DNA from: Linum tenue
Taxonomy: Eukaryota; Streptophyta; Magnoliopsida; Malpighiales; Linaceae
NCBI GenBank assembly: GCA_946122785.1
Contig: CAMGYJ010000006.1
Span: forward strand, 54,456,066-54,520,065
DNA: 64,000 nucleotides
Direction: 5' to 3'
The notes under the pieces are model-generated. The model made no database searches. It was not told where the DNA came from and was given only the letters and a program-made list of their open reading frames with translations. Position 1 is the stretch's first letter. Each line of letters begins with the position of its first letter. The translations under genes were made by a program, and so were the position numbers. This document shows, one piece after another, positions 44,715 through 56,599 of this stretch.

Positions 44715-45830
44715 TAGGGATGGCAACGGGGCATGTTCAGAGCGGATAGTGCTAAATCTGTGCCCTGATTGATGATCCGATCTGCCCCGCACTCCGTGAC
44801 GTGTCGACAATTTCGCCCCAAACATGGCTTCGCGCGAGGCAGATAAAATCCGATCTGCCCCAAACAATTACGGGGCTGTCTCTTCTTTTCAAGCCTCGTC
44901 CAACAGCTTCAAGGCTTCAGTCTCCCTCTTCTTTGTTACTGATGTTCCATCGTCGATGGTTGTTCACTTTTTTGTAGAACGTTGATTGCGGCTGAAACAA
45001 CTAAGATTGTTGTTGTCGCCGGAAGAGGCCATTGTTGATGGGGAATCAAGACGATCTAAGAGAGTGGCCTCTCGTTCTCTTCTGTCCTTCTCAAACGATC
45101 AATGATGAGAGAGATCAGAGATTGGGTCGCTGGAGTTTGAAAGATAGGCTTCAAGCTCTTTAGCTTGGTGCTCTCGTCGGAGTATGGGTTTCTAGATATG
45201 GGAATCTCGATCTTCAATGTCGTCGGAGTTTACTGAAGCGACGCCTTAGTCTCCACTCTCCAACTGCTTTATTGCCTTTTTCTTCATAAGTCGATGCTGA
45301 CTACGACAACATGCTCCGAAGTAGTGGGGGATGGCAGACTATAGTGGCGTCGTGACATTCACTTCAACTTATCTTTTGCTAAGACCGACGAGTTGGGGAG
45401 ATTTGGAATTGAGGGAGGAATTGAACGGTGGGAGATTGGGAATGGGAATAAAGGCTGGGATGATTGGGGATTTGGGAAATTGGGGGATGTTTTGGAATTG
45501 GAAAATTGGGGTAGGAAGAAGAATCGAAAAAGGTATGAAAGCTGGGATGATTTGATTGGGTTTTGTGGATAGAAAATTCTAGAGTGCAAGGTATAACAAT
45601 GGAAAATTGGGAATTGATGGTACGCGGGGTAACTAGCCGGAAGGTGAGAAGATTAATAGACGGGGCGGAGCAGGGTGAAGCAAGTTAGGAGTCGTGATCC
45701 ATATCCGCTCTGTTTTAATAGCGGAGCGGGTCGATATGCGGCCTGTTCAAATACGGGTCAGATTTTATCCACCCCATAGCAGGTCAGCTCGGGTAAAATC
45801 CATTGGAGCGGATCTGGTTTGCCATCCCTA
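44715..45830. mobile_element. hAT-type non-autonomous element
   Basis: The 12-bp termini are identical (TAGGGATGGCAA / TTGCCATCCCTA); perfect 8-bp duplication CATGCACA (44707-44714 and 45831-45838). Subterminal GGTAAAATCC and GATCTGCCCC words. 1116 bp with no transposase; the middle (44880-45650) may be captured sequence of unknown origin. Confidence 0.9.
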
Positions 45831-45838
45831 CATGCACA

Positions 45839-47158
45839 TCACGTGTTCCAGACTTCTAGTTAGGAAGGGAGTCATACGTTAGGTCTGGCCGACCTTGGGC
45901 AGACTACGAACCATATCAAGCTCACATAAATAGTTATTAGTGTATATTGAGGATACTAGAGTAGAGAGTTTCAAAATAAAGCACATTAAGTATGACATTC
46001 CCACATAAATAACATTTCTCCAGAAGCCCAAAGTGTATTATTATGCCAATGGGAGAAACAAAGGAGATGGGGGATGAGAGGCAGATATTCCCTATTGCAT
46101 CTCTTCAGCTACTCTCTCTCTCTCTCTCTCTCTCCTTATTTCCTCGTCAGAGGACAAATCTGGATTCCAACGCCTGGATTTGAGTGCTTTGTTAATATTT
46201 TTTTACAACATCGGAGCGTCAGTTTGCAGGATGTCAGGGATGCAAGCCACCCCCAAGATATTAAAATTAGTCATATTAAGCATGCTCACCATTACTACCG
46301 TAATTGGCTGCCACAGTTGGAGGTGAACCACATGGTTTCTGACAAATCAGGGGGAGGGACAAAAACTACAACACATATCAGATTCCTCTGGATAATGGAG
46401 CTTGAAGACCCGTATCAGTTTTCCATACCAGTGACCGAGCCGATGCAGCATCAAAGAGCCAACATGATCCTCTACATCAATAGGTAGCCAAGAATCAGCA
46501 GCCACACAGACGTCCAACCAAACTGATATGGTATGTACAACGATAAAGCAACACCAGTATCAGTGAAATGCACCACAAATGCATATCGTTGTAAAGTTCC
46601 CAGAGAAGAACCAAACATAAAAATATTCTAACAGAAGCATGTGAAATAAAAGTGGAACACAAGTTTCACCAGAAGAAAGCGCACAGAGAAAACTCCAGAC
46701 ATATAAGGGCTACAAAATACACATAATCAAGGCTACACAATTCCAAAAAACATGCTTTTAGATAGTAAAATTTACTTAGAGCATAACTACAAATTCGCTA
46801 CAAGGGCTGCTAATTGAGATAAGCTGGTATACACATGTATTCACACTTCATAACTGTTTCATCCAACACTGATAATTTATGAAAAGGGTATAAATAAATA
46901 GAAAATGAACCTATTTGAGAGAAGCTAAGACATCAGCTAACAAATGAGACAAAGTTAGACAGATCAACTGAACAATGCTTGAACGACAATGGTTGAAGAA
47001 GGCACCGAATAAATGATGCACTAGATGGAAGACAGATAATTTCACAACCATCATTTGCCAATTTGAGGGATAAAAATAGTCCCCCCCCTCATTTCTGCAA
47101 CCTTTACTCCTCCCACCCAGAAAAATAACAAACAAACAAAAGGAACAGAGATGCCTTA
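45839..47158. other. Spacer and probable 3' region of the MFAP1 gene
   Basis: A (CT)n microsatellite occupies 46112-46135. 46190-46500 has moderately balanced composition but no recognised coding sequence on either strand. The last few hundred bases are probably the MFAP1 3' untranslated region. Confidence 0.35.
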
Positions 47159-48614
47159 CTATTTCGTCTCCCAGTCTTTCAGTTTCCTACTCCCTTTGGA
47201 TTTAGCTATTGGAGCATTCATTCCAGCCATCTTGGCATTGTATTTCGCATGGAGTGGATCATTGTATGTCCATCTACTCAAGTACCAGAAATGAATATTG
47301 ATTATTTCCCGATTCAACCACAATCCAGAATCTAACCTACAGTAGAAATAGTACATAAAGAGTGGGATTTTCATCAAAACACGCAAATAATGGGGAAAAA
47401 ATGTGAAGCTCAAGGAAGGTAAAGCCAAGGGTTACTGATTATCCCAATCAGTAGTATCCTCATTAACAAGATGAGTCCACTTTGTCCTTCCACTGTGACC
47501 AAAGTGTTTCACCTGCATAACTTTAGGCAAAATAGTATTATCCATCCTATCTTCACCAGTTGGTGCAGAGAAATCCCGACTAAAGATATTCTTATCTGAC
47601 CCACCACTCGCAGCAGATTCATCTTGAAAGAAGGCACCTTTGTGATAATATTATGCATAAACGTCCATTTCTGCTTAGGTGGTGGAGCAGGTTTAGGGTT
47701 CTTCCTCTCCCATTCCCTTCTTTCCTCCTCAGTCATATTCCTCCCTCTCTCAAACTCTTCCTTCTCCTTCAACATCTCCTCTCTATCTTCCCTATCCCTC
47801 TTGATCCTCCCAATTTCCCTCACTTTCCATGTTTCATACTCTTCTGCTTTATTCATCTCATCATCGGTATCCACATCAACAATCTCCGCCTCCATCTCCA
47901 AATTCTTCTGGATTTGATCTTCCTTCTTAATCTCTTCAACCAACATATGCTTAGTATCCACCTTCCTCTCTTCAATTTTCTTCCTCACCTTCTCCTCAAA
48001 AGCCCTTTCTTCCTCCGCAAGCCGCTCTCTTTCAACTATGATATAACTCTCTGATTTAGGCACAAACACTGGTTTCACCATTTTCATACATGTTGTTTCT
48101 TCTTTAGAGTCCGCCTCGTACTCCGACGACTCTTCTTGTTCTGCCTCTTCGTCATCTTCTTCCTCTTCTACAGGAAGCAGTACGGCTTCCTCTCGCTCCC
48201 GCATTCGAGCATTCTCCCTGATTCTTCTCCTTCTCTCTTTCAATGCCTCATCATCTTCTTCTTCAACGTCTAATCCTTCTAGCTTTTCCTCCTCTTCTGT
48301 GGATATAATCTCGGCTGCCGGATTCTCCAGTGGTCGGCTCTTGCCTCGTTGCGATTGTCGATCCTGCTCACGGCCAGACGGCGGAGCCTGGGATTGTCTC
48401 TTAAGGCGGGATCGGAAGCGCCGTCATGGCTTGGGAAGGCCTTTTCCAGGATGTCCATCTTGAACATCCTGATATCGCCATCTTCATCGGCTTCGTCTGC
48501 CCATTCCGGAGATTTACCTGGCCAGTACCACTTCATTTTCGTCGGATTAATTTTTCCTTTGAGTTTGTCTCGGGTGGCTAGTGCCCCATCGTTGACACCT
48601 ACCGTAACCGACAT
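47159..48614 (-). CDS. MFAP1: MFAP1-like spliceosomal protein, frame broken at two sites
   Basis: Start ATG at 48614 ([20 protein letters not shown]), stop at 47159-47161. Recognisable MFAP1 features are [18 protein letters not shown] near the N-terminus, an acidic and Arg/Glu-rich coiled middle ([29 protein letters not shown]), and the conserved C-terminal [19 protein letters not shown] and [16 protein letters not shown]. One intron, 47274-47435, has GT..AG ends. MFAP1 belongs to the spliceosomal B-complex and acts with Prp38. The frame changes phase near 48314 and near 47652; each fits loss of one base from a short run. Total length (~431 residues with these gaps) is that of the plant family. 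Either two sequence errors in a real gene or a young pseudogene; intact splicing signals favour a real locus. Confidence 0.8.
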
Positions 48615-49065
48615 GTTTGTGGAGCCTCCTAGCTAAGTGGTGACCTCAGGATAAATGAATGGAGCTTCTTTTAAGCTTCCCTTGGCATTCCAGGAGAAAA
48701 TAGGGTTTCCTATGTCTCGGCGGAAATGAACAAGGAACCAACGAGCCAACGACTTACTACCGTTTCGCAGCGGGAGAGAGACAGAGAGCGTAAGATAACT
48801 TATAGGGAGGTGAGATAGATTTGATGGCAATCGGCGAGGACGGGTGAGTGCCGGAGAGTGGCGGTGCAAGGAGATACGGGATTGAAATTGAACTAGAAGT
48901 TGAACAAAAAATGACAAGTTATGAGTTTAGTCCGCAAATCTCTTCAAAATCTATCCCAAGCCCGAGTCCAAGTCCGAGACTTCAAAGGATTCGGCAAGAC
49001 CAATACCAATAAGAAAGAGATTACGGCCCAAAACTGTTCTTCGTTCTTTAACCCATACCTCATGA
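48615..49065 (-). promoter_or_regulatory. Upstream region of the MFAP1-like gene
   Basis: 450 bases without coding sequence between the start codon and the tail of a LINE fragment. No distinct TATA box; a purine-rich GAGAGAGACAGAGAG patch lies at about 48772-48788. Confidence 0.3.
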
Positions 49066-50220
49066 CTTTTTTTTACAGTAAAATTCACTTTAATTCCATC
49101 ATCGAAAGAAGAGAAACGAGTGTTACAACATAATTCAGAGTAAATCATAAATTAGATAAAGAATATTAATCTAGTTGTCTGAAAGCGTTGAACGCGCCAT
49201 TGAACGAGCAACCCAGTCAGCTCGAGTGTTGAACTTTCTTGCCACAACTTTAATAATCTTGATTCTTGGGTTCGTTCGAAGAATTGTAACCGTTGATCCG
49301 AACTGTGCAGCACATCTCCAAGGCCATTGGGTGGGGTCATGAGAAAGGGCATGAACCAGGACTTGGCAGTCAGACTGGACGATGCAATCAGAATCTTGTG
49401 CTAACTTGAGATCTTCACCTAGAGCTTTCGTTTCAATTTCCATCGGGGTAGAACAAAGGAAAGTGTCAGCTCGCCCATCACATACTTGTCTATGGTAGTT
49501 AACAGAAACCTCACCATATGCTGTCGGCTGGGAGTCGTTTAGAAACGATCCATCACAGTGAATCACCATAGGATGATTGTTTGGCGGTGGAGCTATATGA
49601 TTCTGGGTTACCCTGAGTTGATTGGGATGAGGAGGGTTGAGGGTGGGGTCCCTCCGGCACGATGTGCACTCCATGAATTCCCTATAAGTTTGGAGATAGA
49701 TATTTGGGGGCCATGGAGCCCTTTTCTCAATAACACACTCATTCATTGCCTTCCCGATGTTCCAGCAAAGGAAAACAATATGAGTCAAACATCTAGGCTG
49801 GACCGTGTCTCTTATGGAGCAGAACCAGTCGAAGAAGGAAGTATTCTGAGAGGGAAGGGGAAGGGAGGGAAAAATGTTGTTCCAAGAGCTAGTAGCATGA
49901 GGACAGGCGAAGAGAAAGTGGTAGAGGGATTAGTTTGGGTTCTAGCAAACCTAACATGTAGCGTTCGGGGAACACTTGCGATGACGTAGCCTTTCCTTCT
50001 TTGCCAGTCCATTTCTAGAACACCTACATTTGAAGAACTTTAACTTCGGTGGGAGCTCAAGTCCCCAGATCCATTTCCAGCTATCTGGGTTTCCCGTGGG
50101 TATGACGTTTGCATTAGCCTTATGGATAGCATGGTATGTCGTCCTAACTGTGAATTTTCCCTCGGTTGTAAGCTTCCACGCCCAGAAGTCCTCTGAGTCC
50201 TCCTCTCAGTTTTGGATTAT
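49066..50220 (-). pseudogene. 3' fragment of a LINE: zinc-binding domain and RNase H
   Basis: The zf-RVT domain is read from about 50215 (DFWAWKLTTEGKFTVRTTYH, then LELPPKLKFF) through FACPHATSSWNNIF, in pieces with several stops. The RNase H domain (49171 to about 49570) has VIHCDGSF, ETKALGEDLKLA and SDCQVLVHAL. A T run at 49068-49076 may be the poly(A) tail on the minus strand. The rest of the LINE is missing. It abuts a transposase fragment at about 50217. Confidence 0.65.
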
Positions 50221-50672
50221 GAGAATAACATCCAGTTTCTTTCTCTCTGGTCGATCCATTCTTTAACCTTCAAGTGTTGTTGAGGTCCACTTGCTATAGT
50301 TGCTCTTTGAAGGTATGGGATCCATGGTTCTTGATCCGGCTCGGTCTCGACATACACCTCTGCAAGCCGCATCCTGTTTTCAGATAGGAACTGTATCATC
50401 ATGTTCACCGCGTCATCATCATTTATGACAACTTCTTCGTGCATAACTCCGCCAGAACTCATGTTTGGATACCAGTAAGTAATTTGACCAACTCTCGTTT
50501 GTCCGCCCATACAAATCCTTTCTGCCCAAATGTCACGGAGTTCTAGCCACGTAAATCGCGACTCAATTTTTAGCATAGTGGATTCGCCATCTTCATAATT
50601 GATCCCAATGTCCGAGTTTGATACCCGACCATTCCACCGAATAATAAACCAAAACTTCTTAAATTTACTCAT
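50217..50672 (-). pseudogene. N-terminal (PB1-like) fragment of a Mutator-like transposase
   Basis: 151 codons from ATG 50672. The pattern FWFIIRWNGRV...GINYEDGES...LRDIW...ITYWYPNM...VVINDDDAVNMM...VYVETE is that of the N-terminal domain placed before the DNA-binding region in many plant MuDR-type transposases. The DNA-binding, DDE and SWIM domains are absent; downstream sequence is the LINE fragment. Alternatively a short stand-alone host gene, but nothing supports that. Confidence 0.5.
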
Positions 50673-50930
50673 GTCTGCAATTTATAATAAGTAACTATTA
50701 GCTTAACTCGAATAAGATTAGTATAGTATAATTAGTACTTAGGGCTACAAAAATAATATCATCCAGACCCATAAACAACCCCAACTAACTAATCTAACAT
50801 GAGAATTCTAAACAACTTCATCTAAATTCATAACTAACTAACATCAATCATACCATAATTAATCTAAATAAATTCACTGAATACAGACATATAATTATCA
50901 AAACATAAAAATCTAAACAATACATAATTA

Positions 50931-51589
50931 TAGGGGTGGGCATGTGGGTGGTTAATCCGCGGATTGATATCGATCCATCCACAAATAACCCGACTCGCAT
51001 GCAATGGGGGATTGATGTGGGTGGATTGCGGATTGATAAATCTTTCACCCGCACTTATGTGGATGGGTGGTGGGTGGATTTCGGGTCACTCGTATGACCC
51101 ACATCCTATTTTTACATGAAAAAATGTTGTTTCTTATAGTATAGAATATTCATCATATTTTCGAACTACACTACAGTTTGACCATATACTTTAAAAGGTG
51201 GAGAATAATGAATAGTTTTGACTACTATTATTGGTTTCGTGTTGTGCAATATCTATTAGATATTGGATATTGGTATGCAAATTATTGTTAATATCAACTA
51301 AATATTGCAATGTAAACTATAAATTATTAATTGTATCAAAATCATAAATTATTGATACATTCTTACTAATTTGCTATGAACTTATTATATATGTTAGTCA
51401 ACTTTCTTAATGACTAGTTGGAGAATTGTTTTTGCGGGTTGACCCACAACCCAACCGCCACCCACCCACCCAACCCAACCTGCAGAGGTATGTGGGTGGA
51501 TTGCGGGTCACAATTATTCCAACTCGCTAGTATGCGGGTTGGTCAATATGAGACCAAAATCCACCCAACATGTTCATTGCCCAGCCCTA
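50931..51589. mobile_element. hAT-type miniature element
   Basis: Termini TAGGGGTGGGCA / TGCCCAGCCCTA in an imperfect inverted repeat, with the 8-bp duplication CATAATTA (50923-50930 and 51590-51597). Rich in GGGTGG/CCACCC words near the ends. 659 bp, no coding capacity. Confidence 0.83.
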
Positions 51590-51743
51590 CATAATTATAA
51601 CATACCGAAAATTCTAAGTTTTTGTAACCGTAGTTGCTGGAAGCGAACTGAGAAGGGACTTTTTGCAACAATTTGAGTTGATTAAAGCAGATTGTGAAAC
51701 ATGTACGTGAGGGATGAGTTTTTATATGCAAACCAGATGGACT

Positions 51744-51908
51744 AATCACCGCAATGGTCGATTGCGGTGAATATATCATCGTCGTCGGCTAAAACGGTGA
51801 TTGCTAGGTCGTTGTGACCTAATTTTCGACCTATCAAGGCAGGAAAATGTGGTAAATAATCACCATTTTTCACTATAGCGGTGAGCTGTTCACCGTTATT
51901 ATCGTTAT
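51744..51908. other. CGGTGA-rich flank left of the LINE
   Basis: GCGGTGA and CACCG words recur several times here and again at 56600-56735 on the far side of the LINE, so the LINE probably entered a single older element built of these words. Confidence 0.45.
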
Positions 51909-51958
51909 TCTTTTTTTTTTTTGTCAAAAGATATCTAGTATTGATCAAAAATAGACAT

Positions 51959-53657
51959 TTACACCCTGGAAACTAGCCAGGACTGGAAATCAAAGAAGCG
52001 ACTCGTAGTCGGATACAATGAAAGGGCTTTCCTAGCTACCAAATGAGCTACCCTATTGTTCTCCCGACCTGCAAAACGCACACTAAAACCAGACTGGGTA
52101 CGAAAGTAATGACCAATCTCTTCAAGAACAGCACCCAACCGGCTATCTCTCGTGTCGGCTTGATTAATTTTGTCAATAATCACCTTTGCATCGCCCTCAA
52201 ACCGGACCTCCGACAAGCCTTGCTCCATACACCAAATAATAGCTTCCCTAAGCACAAGCAATTCCACCATCACCGGGTCATCCACTTGAGGAAACTGACC
52301 CCTCTAGCCAGAAGGAGTGTCCACGCTGGGTCAAAGAGAACCATCCCACCAGCCGAGTGCGACCCACTCTTCGTAGCCCCGTCCCACATGCAAACCAACT
52401 GGGAATCACCCCGTTGCGCTTCTGGCTGCTTCGTCGGGATAGTCATCCTCGGAGCCTGATCCACTGGTAGAGACACCCACTCCTCATATTGTTGGTGAAA
52501 CTGCCGCATGAGCGCCTGAATCCCGAATTGTTTGCCCTCGAAGACAACCCAATTCCGAGAACGCCAGATCCTCCAAAGGATGGCACAACAGCCATAACCA
52601 CTGACGGTTGAGGAATCAGCACCAACAAACGTTTGAGAAACAAAGGAAAAGTGTGCCGAGGCAAACCCTCCCCCAGGTATTCCAGCCATGAGTAGTCCCA
52701 GAGAGCCCGCGCAACCGGACAGTACAAGAAAAGATGTTCCATCGTCTCCGGGCCATCCTAACAAACTGGACACCGAGGAAGTACCTGAACCTTTTTCTCA
52801 ATAAGTGCCTCCATAGTTGGCAGAGCCCGATTAAGGATTTGCCATACAAAAACCTTCAATTTCGGAGGGATCTTCGCCTCCCACACCCTTATCCAACTTG
52901 GTTTATCCATCCAGCTAACCGAGGATCGCCACCCACCCCTCCTCCTGTCCAAATCGACAGCCAAATGATAAGCCGACTTTATCGAGAAAACCTCGTCAGC
53001 CGTAAAATGCCAGATAAGTTTATCAGTCACCTCCCATCTCGGAAGAGGAATAGCTTTGATAGCCCTACAAGTGGGCGGGTCAAACCACTGACGGAGCTTC
53101 TCATCAGACCACCTTCCTTCCCCCTGACAAATAACCTCGGCCACCAAAGGATCACCCCCCTCAGGCAAAATCCGCGGATTATAGCATGGGGGATCTAGTT
53201 GGAACCTAGGGATCAAGTTCGAATAAAGGAGGGAAATCGATTTGCCATTACCAACTTGCCATCTTAATCTCATCTCCAATAACTGACGCCCATGAAGGAT
53301 ACTCTGCCACCCCCATGAGGGACGAGACCTAGCAGTCGCGGTCAGAAATGATCCTTGAGGGAAGTACTTGCCTTTATAAATCTGGGCAATAAGCGACTGG
53401 GGTTCATTAAGAATACGCCAACCTATCTTTGCCAGAAGAGCTTGATTGAAATGTTCAAACTGGAGAAATCCCATCCCCCCCTCGTGCTTACTCCTGCACA
53501 TGTTTCGCCAGGACACCCATCTAATCTTGGGACTGCCCTCCTCAGCACCCCACCAAAAGCGGGCCACATGTTTATCCAGAAGCCGACAAAGAGCTAGAGG
53601 AAGCCGAAAACAGGACATAACATGCAGGAGCAAGGCCAATGCTATGGATTTAATCAA
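51959..53657 (-). pseudogene. LINE C-terminal region: post-RT, zinc-binding and RNase H domains
   Basis: Long open stretches encode MSCFRLPLALCRLLDKHVARF and FWWGAEEGSPKIRWVSWRNM (after the RT), KEGG-type GGMGFLQFEHFNQALLAKIGW, the zf-RVT segment (FSIKSAYHLAVD; WEAKIPPKLKVFVWQILN; RCPVC), and RNase H (VRFEGDAKVIIDKIN; ENNRVAHLVARKAL). Phase shifts occur near 52760 and 52280. The RNase H domain is characteristic of plant L1 clades. Confidence 0.78.
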
Positions 53658-53959
53658 AGTTTCCTTCGCAGCCCACGATAAAGTCCTTTGCTTCCACCCC
53701 TATAGTCTCTCTAAGAGTTTATCCTCCAAATATCTGAACGTAGCCATTTTGGATCGAGCGACCAGCGTGGGAAGGCCCAAATATTTGTCGTGAACCCCCA
53801 CAACACCAACCCCAAGATCGTGGCTAAAAATTCCTGATCGGGTATGGAAATATTCTTGCTAAAAACACCGCTGATTTCGCTAAGTTAACGCGTTGGCCAC
53901 TCAATTCCTCATACTCATTTAGCACCTCAATTAAATTCTTGCACTCTTGGAGAGACCCT

Positions 53960-54777
53960 CGCAAGAATAACTAAGAATCATCTGCGAAGAACAAGTGCGA
54001 GACTCGCGGGGCCCTGGGCGCTACTTTCACCCCCTCTAGTTTTTTATCTGTGATCGCCTTTCAGAGAAGGGCTGCAAAACCCTCCGTGCAGAGCACAAAC
54101 AAAAGAGGAGAGAGCGGATCCCCCTGGCGAAGGCCCCTAGAGGCAGTAAAATAACTCGAGGGCGTGCCGTTCATCAGAACCGAAAAGGAGGAGGATGGAA
54201 GACATTCATGAATCCATCCCTGCCAGACAGAGTTAAAAGCCCATCTTATCCAAAACTGCAAGAAGGAAGGGCCATTCGACTCTATCATAGGCCTTTTCCA
54301 TGTCAACCTTCAGAGCCATGTACCCCTTCTTCCTTTGCTTTTTTATCTTCAGATAGTGCATTAGTTCATGTCCAATAAGGATGTTATCAATAATCTGCCG
54401 GTCCCTGATAAAACCATTCTGCCCCTCCGAAACGATCTGGGGGAGCAAGCTCGCCAGCCGTTCAGCCATGATTTTGGTAATCACCTTGTTAACAAACTGG
54501 CAGAGACTAATCTGCCGCAATTGCCTTATTGTTTCCACCGAGTCCACTTTAGGGATCAAAGTGAGCCAGATATGGTTAAACTCCGCACCATCCGACTCGA
54601 AGTAAAGAAAGAGATTATTGCGTCAACCACTGAAGTGCCCACAATATCCCAGAAAGCTTTAAAGAACTTCCTAGTGAAACCATCCGACCACGGAGCCTGC
54701 TTCGATCCCATGGAAAAAACCGTTTGCCGAACCTCACTCGGCAAAACCTCCACCGTCAACTGTGCATTCATTTGCAA
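53960..54777 (-). pseudogene. LINE reverse transcriptase, inactivated
   Basis: Blocks in order: MGSKQAPWSDGFTRKFFKAF, LRQISLCQFVNKVITKIMAER, GQNGFIRDRQIIDNILIGHE, KVDMEKAYDRVEW, GLRQGDPLSPLLFVL, and the catalytic FADD at 53977-53988. A stop follows the FADD box by one codon, and the frame shifts near 54240. Copies LINE RNA at a nicked target in active relatives. Confidence 0.8.
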
Positions 54778-54801
54778 AGTAACACTCTGGGCAATCGGTA
54801 G

Positions 54802-55508
54802 TAGGGCTGGGAAACGGTACGGTCTGGTCTAGACCAGACCATATATACGGTCTATGGTCCAGACCGAGAGGCTGAAGTATAGACCACAGACCAGACCACA
54901 AACTATACGGTCCGGTCCAGACCACGCCTGTGCGGTCTGGTTCGGTCTGGTCTGGTCCAGATAGACCACGCTCAACAAAAAATGAATAATTTGTTTAGTC
55001 AACCACGCAAAAATTGAACCAATAATAAAAAAAATAATTGTTATTTGCCTTAAAACATTAATCCTAACATGCATGCATAATTTTGATACCCTAAATCTTA
55101 GTACATAACAAAGATACAAAGTAAAAGCATCCCAACTTGCACCATAACGTCAAAAACATTAACATAATGCCATATTGAGACACGATTATCTCTACTCTCT
55201 GGTTAAATATAGTTGTAAATGAAGGAGGGACGAGATTCACAAAACTAAGGTTGAGACTTGGGTGTCGTTGTGGGAGTTGAGAGAGTGGTCGAATGGGCTG
55301 TTAACACATATTGACAAGTCAGTTGGGTCCACAGTTTGGTCCGATAAACCACGGTCTAGACCAGACCAGACCAAGAGATCAAAACATAAAATAATACAGA
55401 CCATGGACCAGACCAGACCATACTTAACGGTCTACGGTCCGGACCAAACTGTGCGGTACGGTTTGGGCCACGGTTTTTCTAACGGTCTGGTTTATTTTTC
55501 CAGCCCTA
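54802..55508. mobile_element. hAT-type miniature element inside the LINE
   Basis: Termini TAGGGCTGGGAAA / TTTTTCCAGCCCTA; perfect 8-bp duplication ATCGGTAG (54794-54801 and 55509-55516). GGTCTGGTC and GACCAGACC words fill both ends. 707 bp, non-coding. Confidence 0.9.
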
Positions 55509-55516
55509 ATCGGTAG

Positions 55517-56575
55517 GCTCGCCACCTGAGATTCAGAAGTAAACAGGGTCTGGTAAAAATTCGTGGCAATAGCAGCCTTCCCAGTTTCCTCAGTGACCCA
55601 TTCGCCCTCCTCATTTCGAAGCCCGGAAACAAAGTTCCTTTTCCGCCGTGCCTTTGTGACCGCATGGAAATAGGCAGAATTCTGATCTCCTTTTTTCAAC
55701 CATTTTACCCTTGATTCTGCTGCCAGAAAACCTCCTATGCTTCCCACTGGCGGGATAGCTCAGTTTCCAGGGTCCTGACCTCATCCCAATCCACTAGATG
55801 GATCGATTTTATCCTATCCACCTCCGCCTGGAACGTCTTAATATTACGCAGAGAATTCGTTGTTCCCGCCCTGCTCCAATCATAAAGCAGATGACGGAGT
55901 TTCTTTAGGCGCTCCCAAAGTCGAAACATCGGGGTACCTTGGATCTCTTCCTGCCAGACATACTGGACCATAGCCCTCACTTCCGGATTATCCGCCCATC
56001 GGGCATCAAAACGGAATAAGGGTTGACTACTCCGAGCATACGGCTTATCAGCAAGCAGCAGCGCCCGATGATCCGACCCCTGGTCCGTAAAGTGCTTGAC
56101 CAGAGTCTCTGGATAAACATCAATCCAGGATTGGGATCAAAGAGCCCTATCCAGACGTTCCTGAATACACGCTGCACTCATACGTTTGTTTGTCCAAGTA
56201 AATTGATCCCCTTGAAAACCCGGGTCATGGAGTCCCAAATCATGAACAAAATCCCGAAGGCTGACGGCTTGGGCACCATTCCACACCCGGCCCCCATCCT
56301 TTTCACCCACGTGGAGAACAGTGTTGAAATCGCCTATGATGACATAAGGATGATTAACATTCGCACAAACGTCTTGCAACTGAGCCAACTGAGCAGCTCT
56401 TAGAGCAACATTACAGCTAAGGTAAACAAAAATCACCACATAGGAAAGATCATCTTTATGAATTTGCGAACAAATACAGAAATTAGAATGGAAGAACACC
56501 GAAGCGTCAACCTCGGGGGACCAAGCAAACACTAGACTACCTGATGCATCGACTGCATCTACAAAGAAACAATGA
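55517..56575 (-). pseudogene. LINE endonuclease and linker region
   Basis: The endonuclease part contains HPYVIIGDFNTVLHVGEKDG and LGLHDPGFQGDQFTWTNKR, typical of the exonuclease-endonuclease-phosphatase fold. The linker retains SRVKWLKKGDQNSAYFHAVT. Phase breaks occur near 55740 and 55980. The first part of the endonuclease is missing at the 5' truncation. Confidence 0.75.
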
Positions 56576-56599
56576 GAAATAGCAAAACCTAATTCATTA

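Larger units (their letters stand above)
51909..56590 (-). mobile_element. 5'-truncated L1-type LINE with RNase H
   Basis: Minus-strand order: endonuclease part (about 56575-55980), linker, RT (54777-53960), zinc-binding domain (53100-52300), RNase H (52285-51959), then a poly(A) tail seen as T14 at 51909-51922. The start lies inside the endonuclease, so ORF1 and the 5' end are lost, as is usual for target-primed insertions. A hAT element (54802-55508) splits the RT. Several stops and frameshifts show it is old. Confidence 0.85.

Noticed and set aside
46074..46487. 137-codon plus-strand frame
   Set aside because: It starts in a CT microsatellite and resembles no protein; codon content looks random.
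47159..48614. MFAP1 copy as a processed retrocopy
   Set aside because: It retains an intron with consensus splice sites (47274-47435), so it is not a reverse-transcribed copy.
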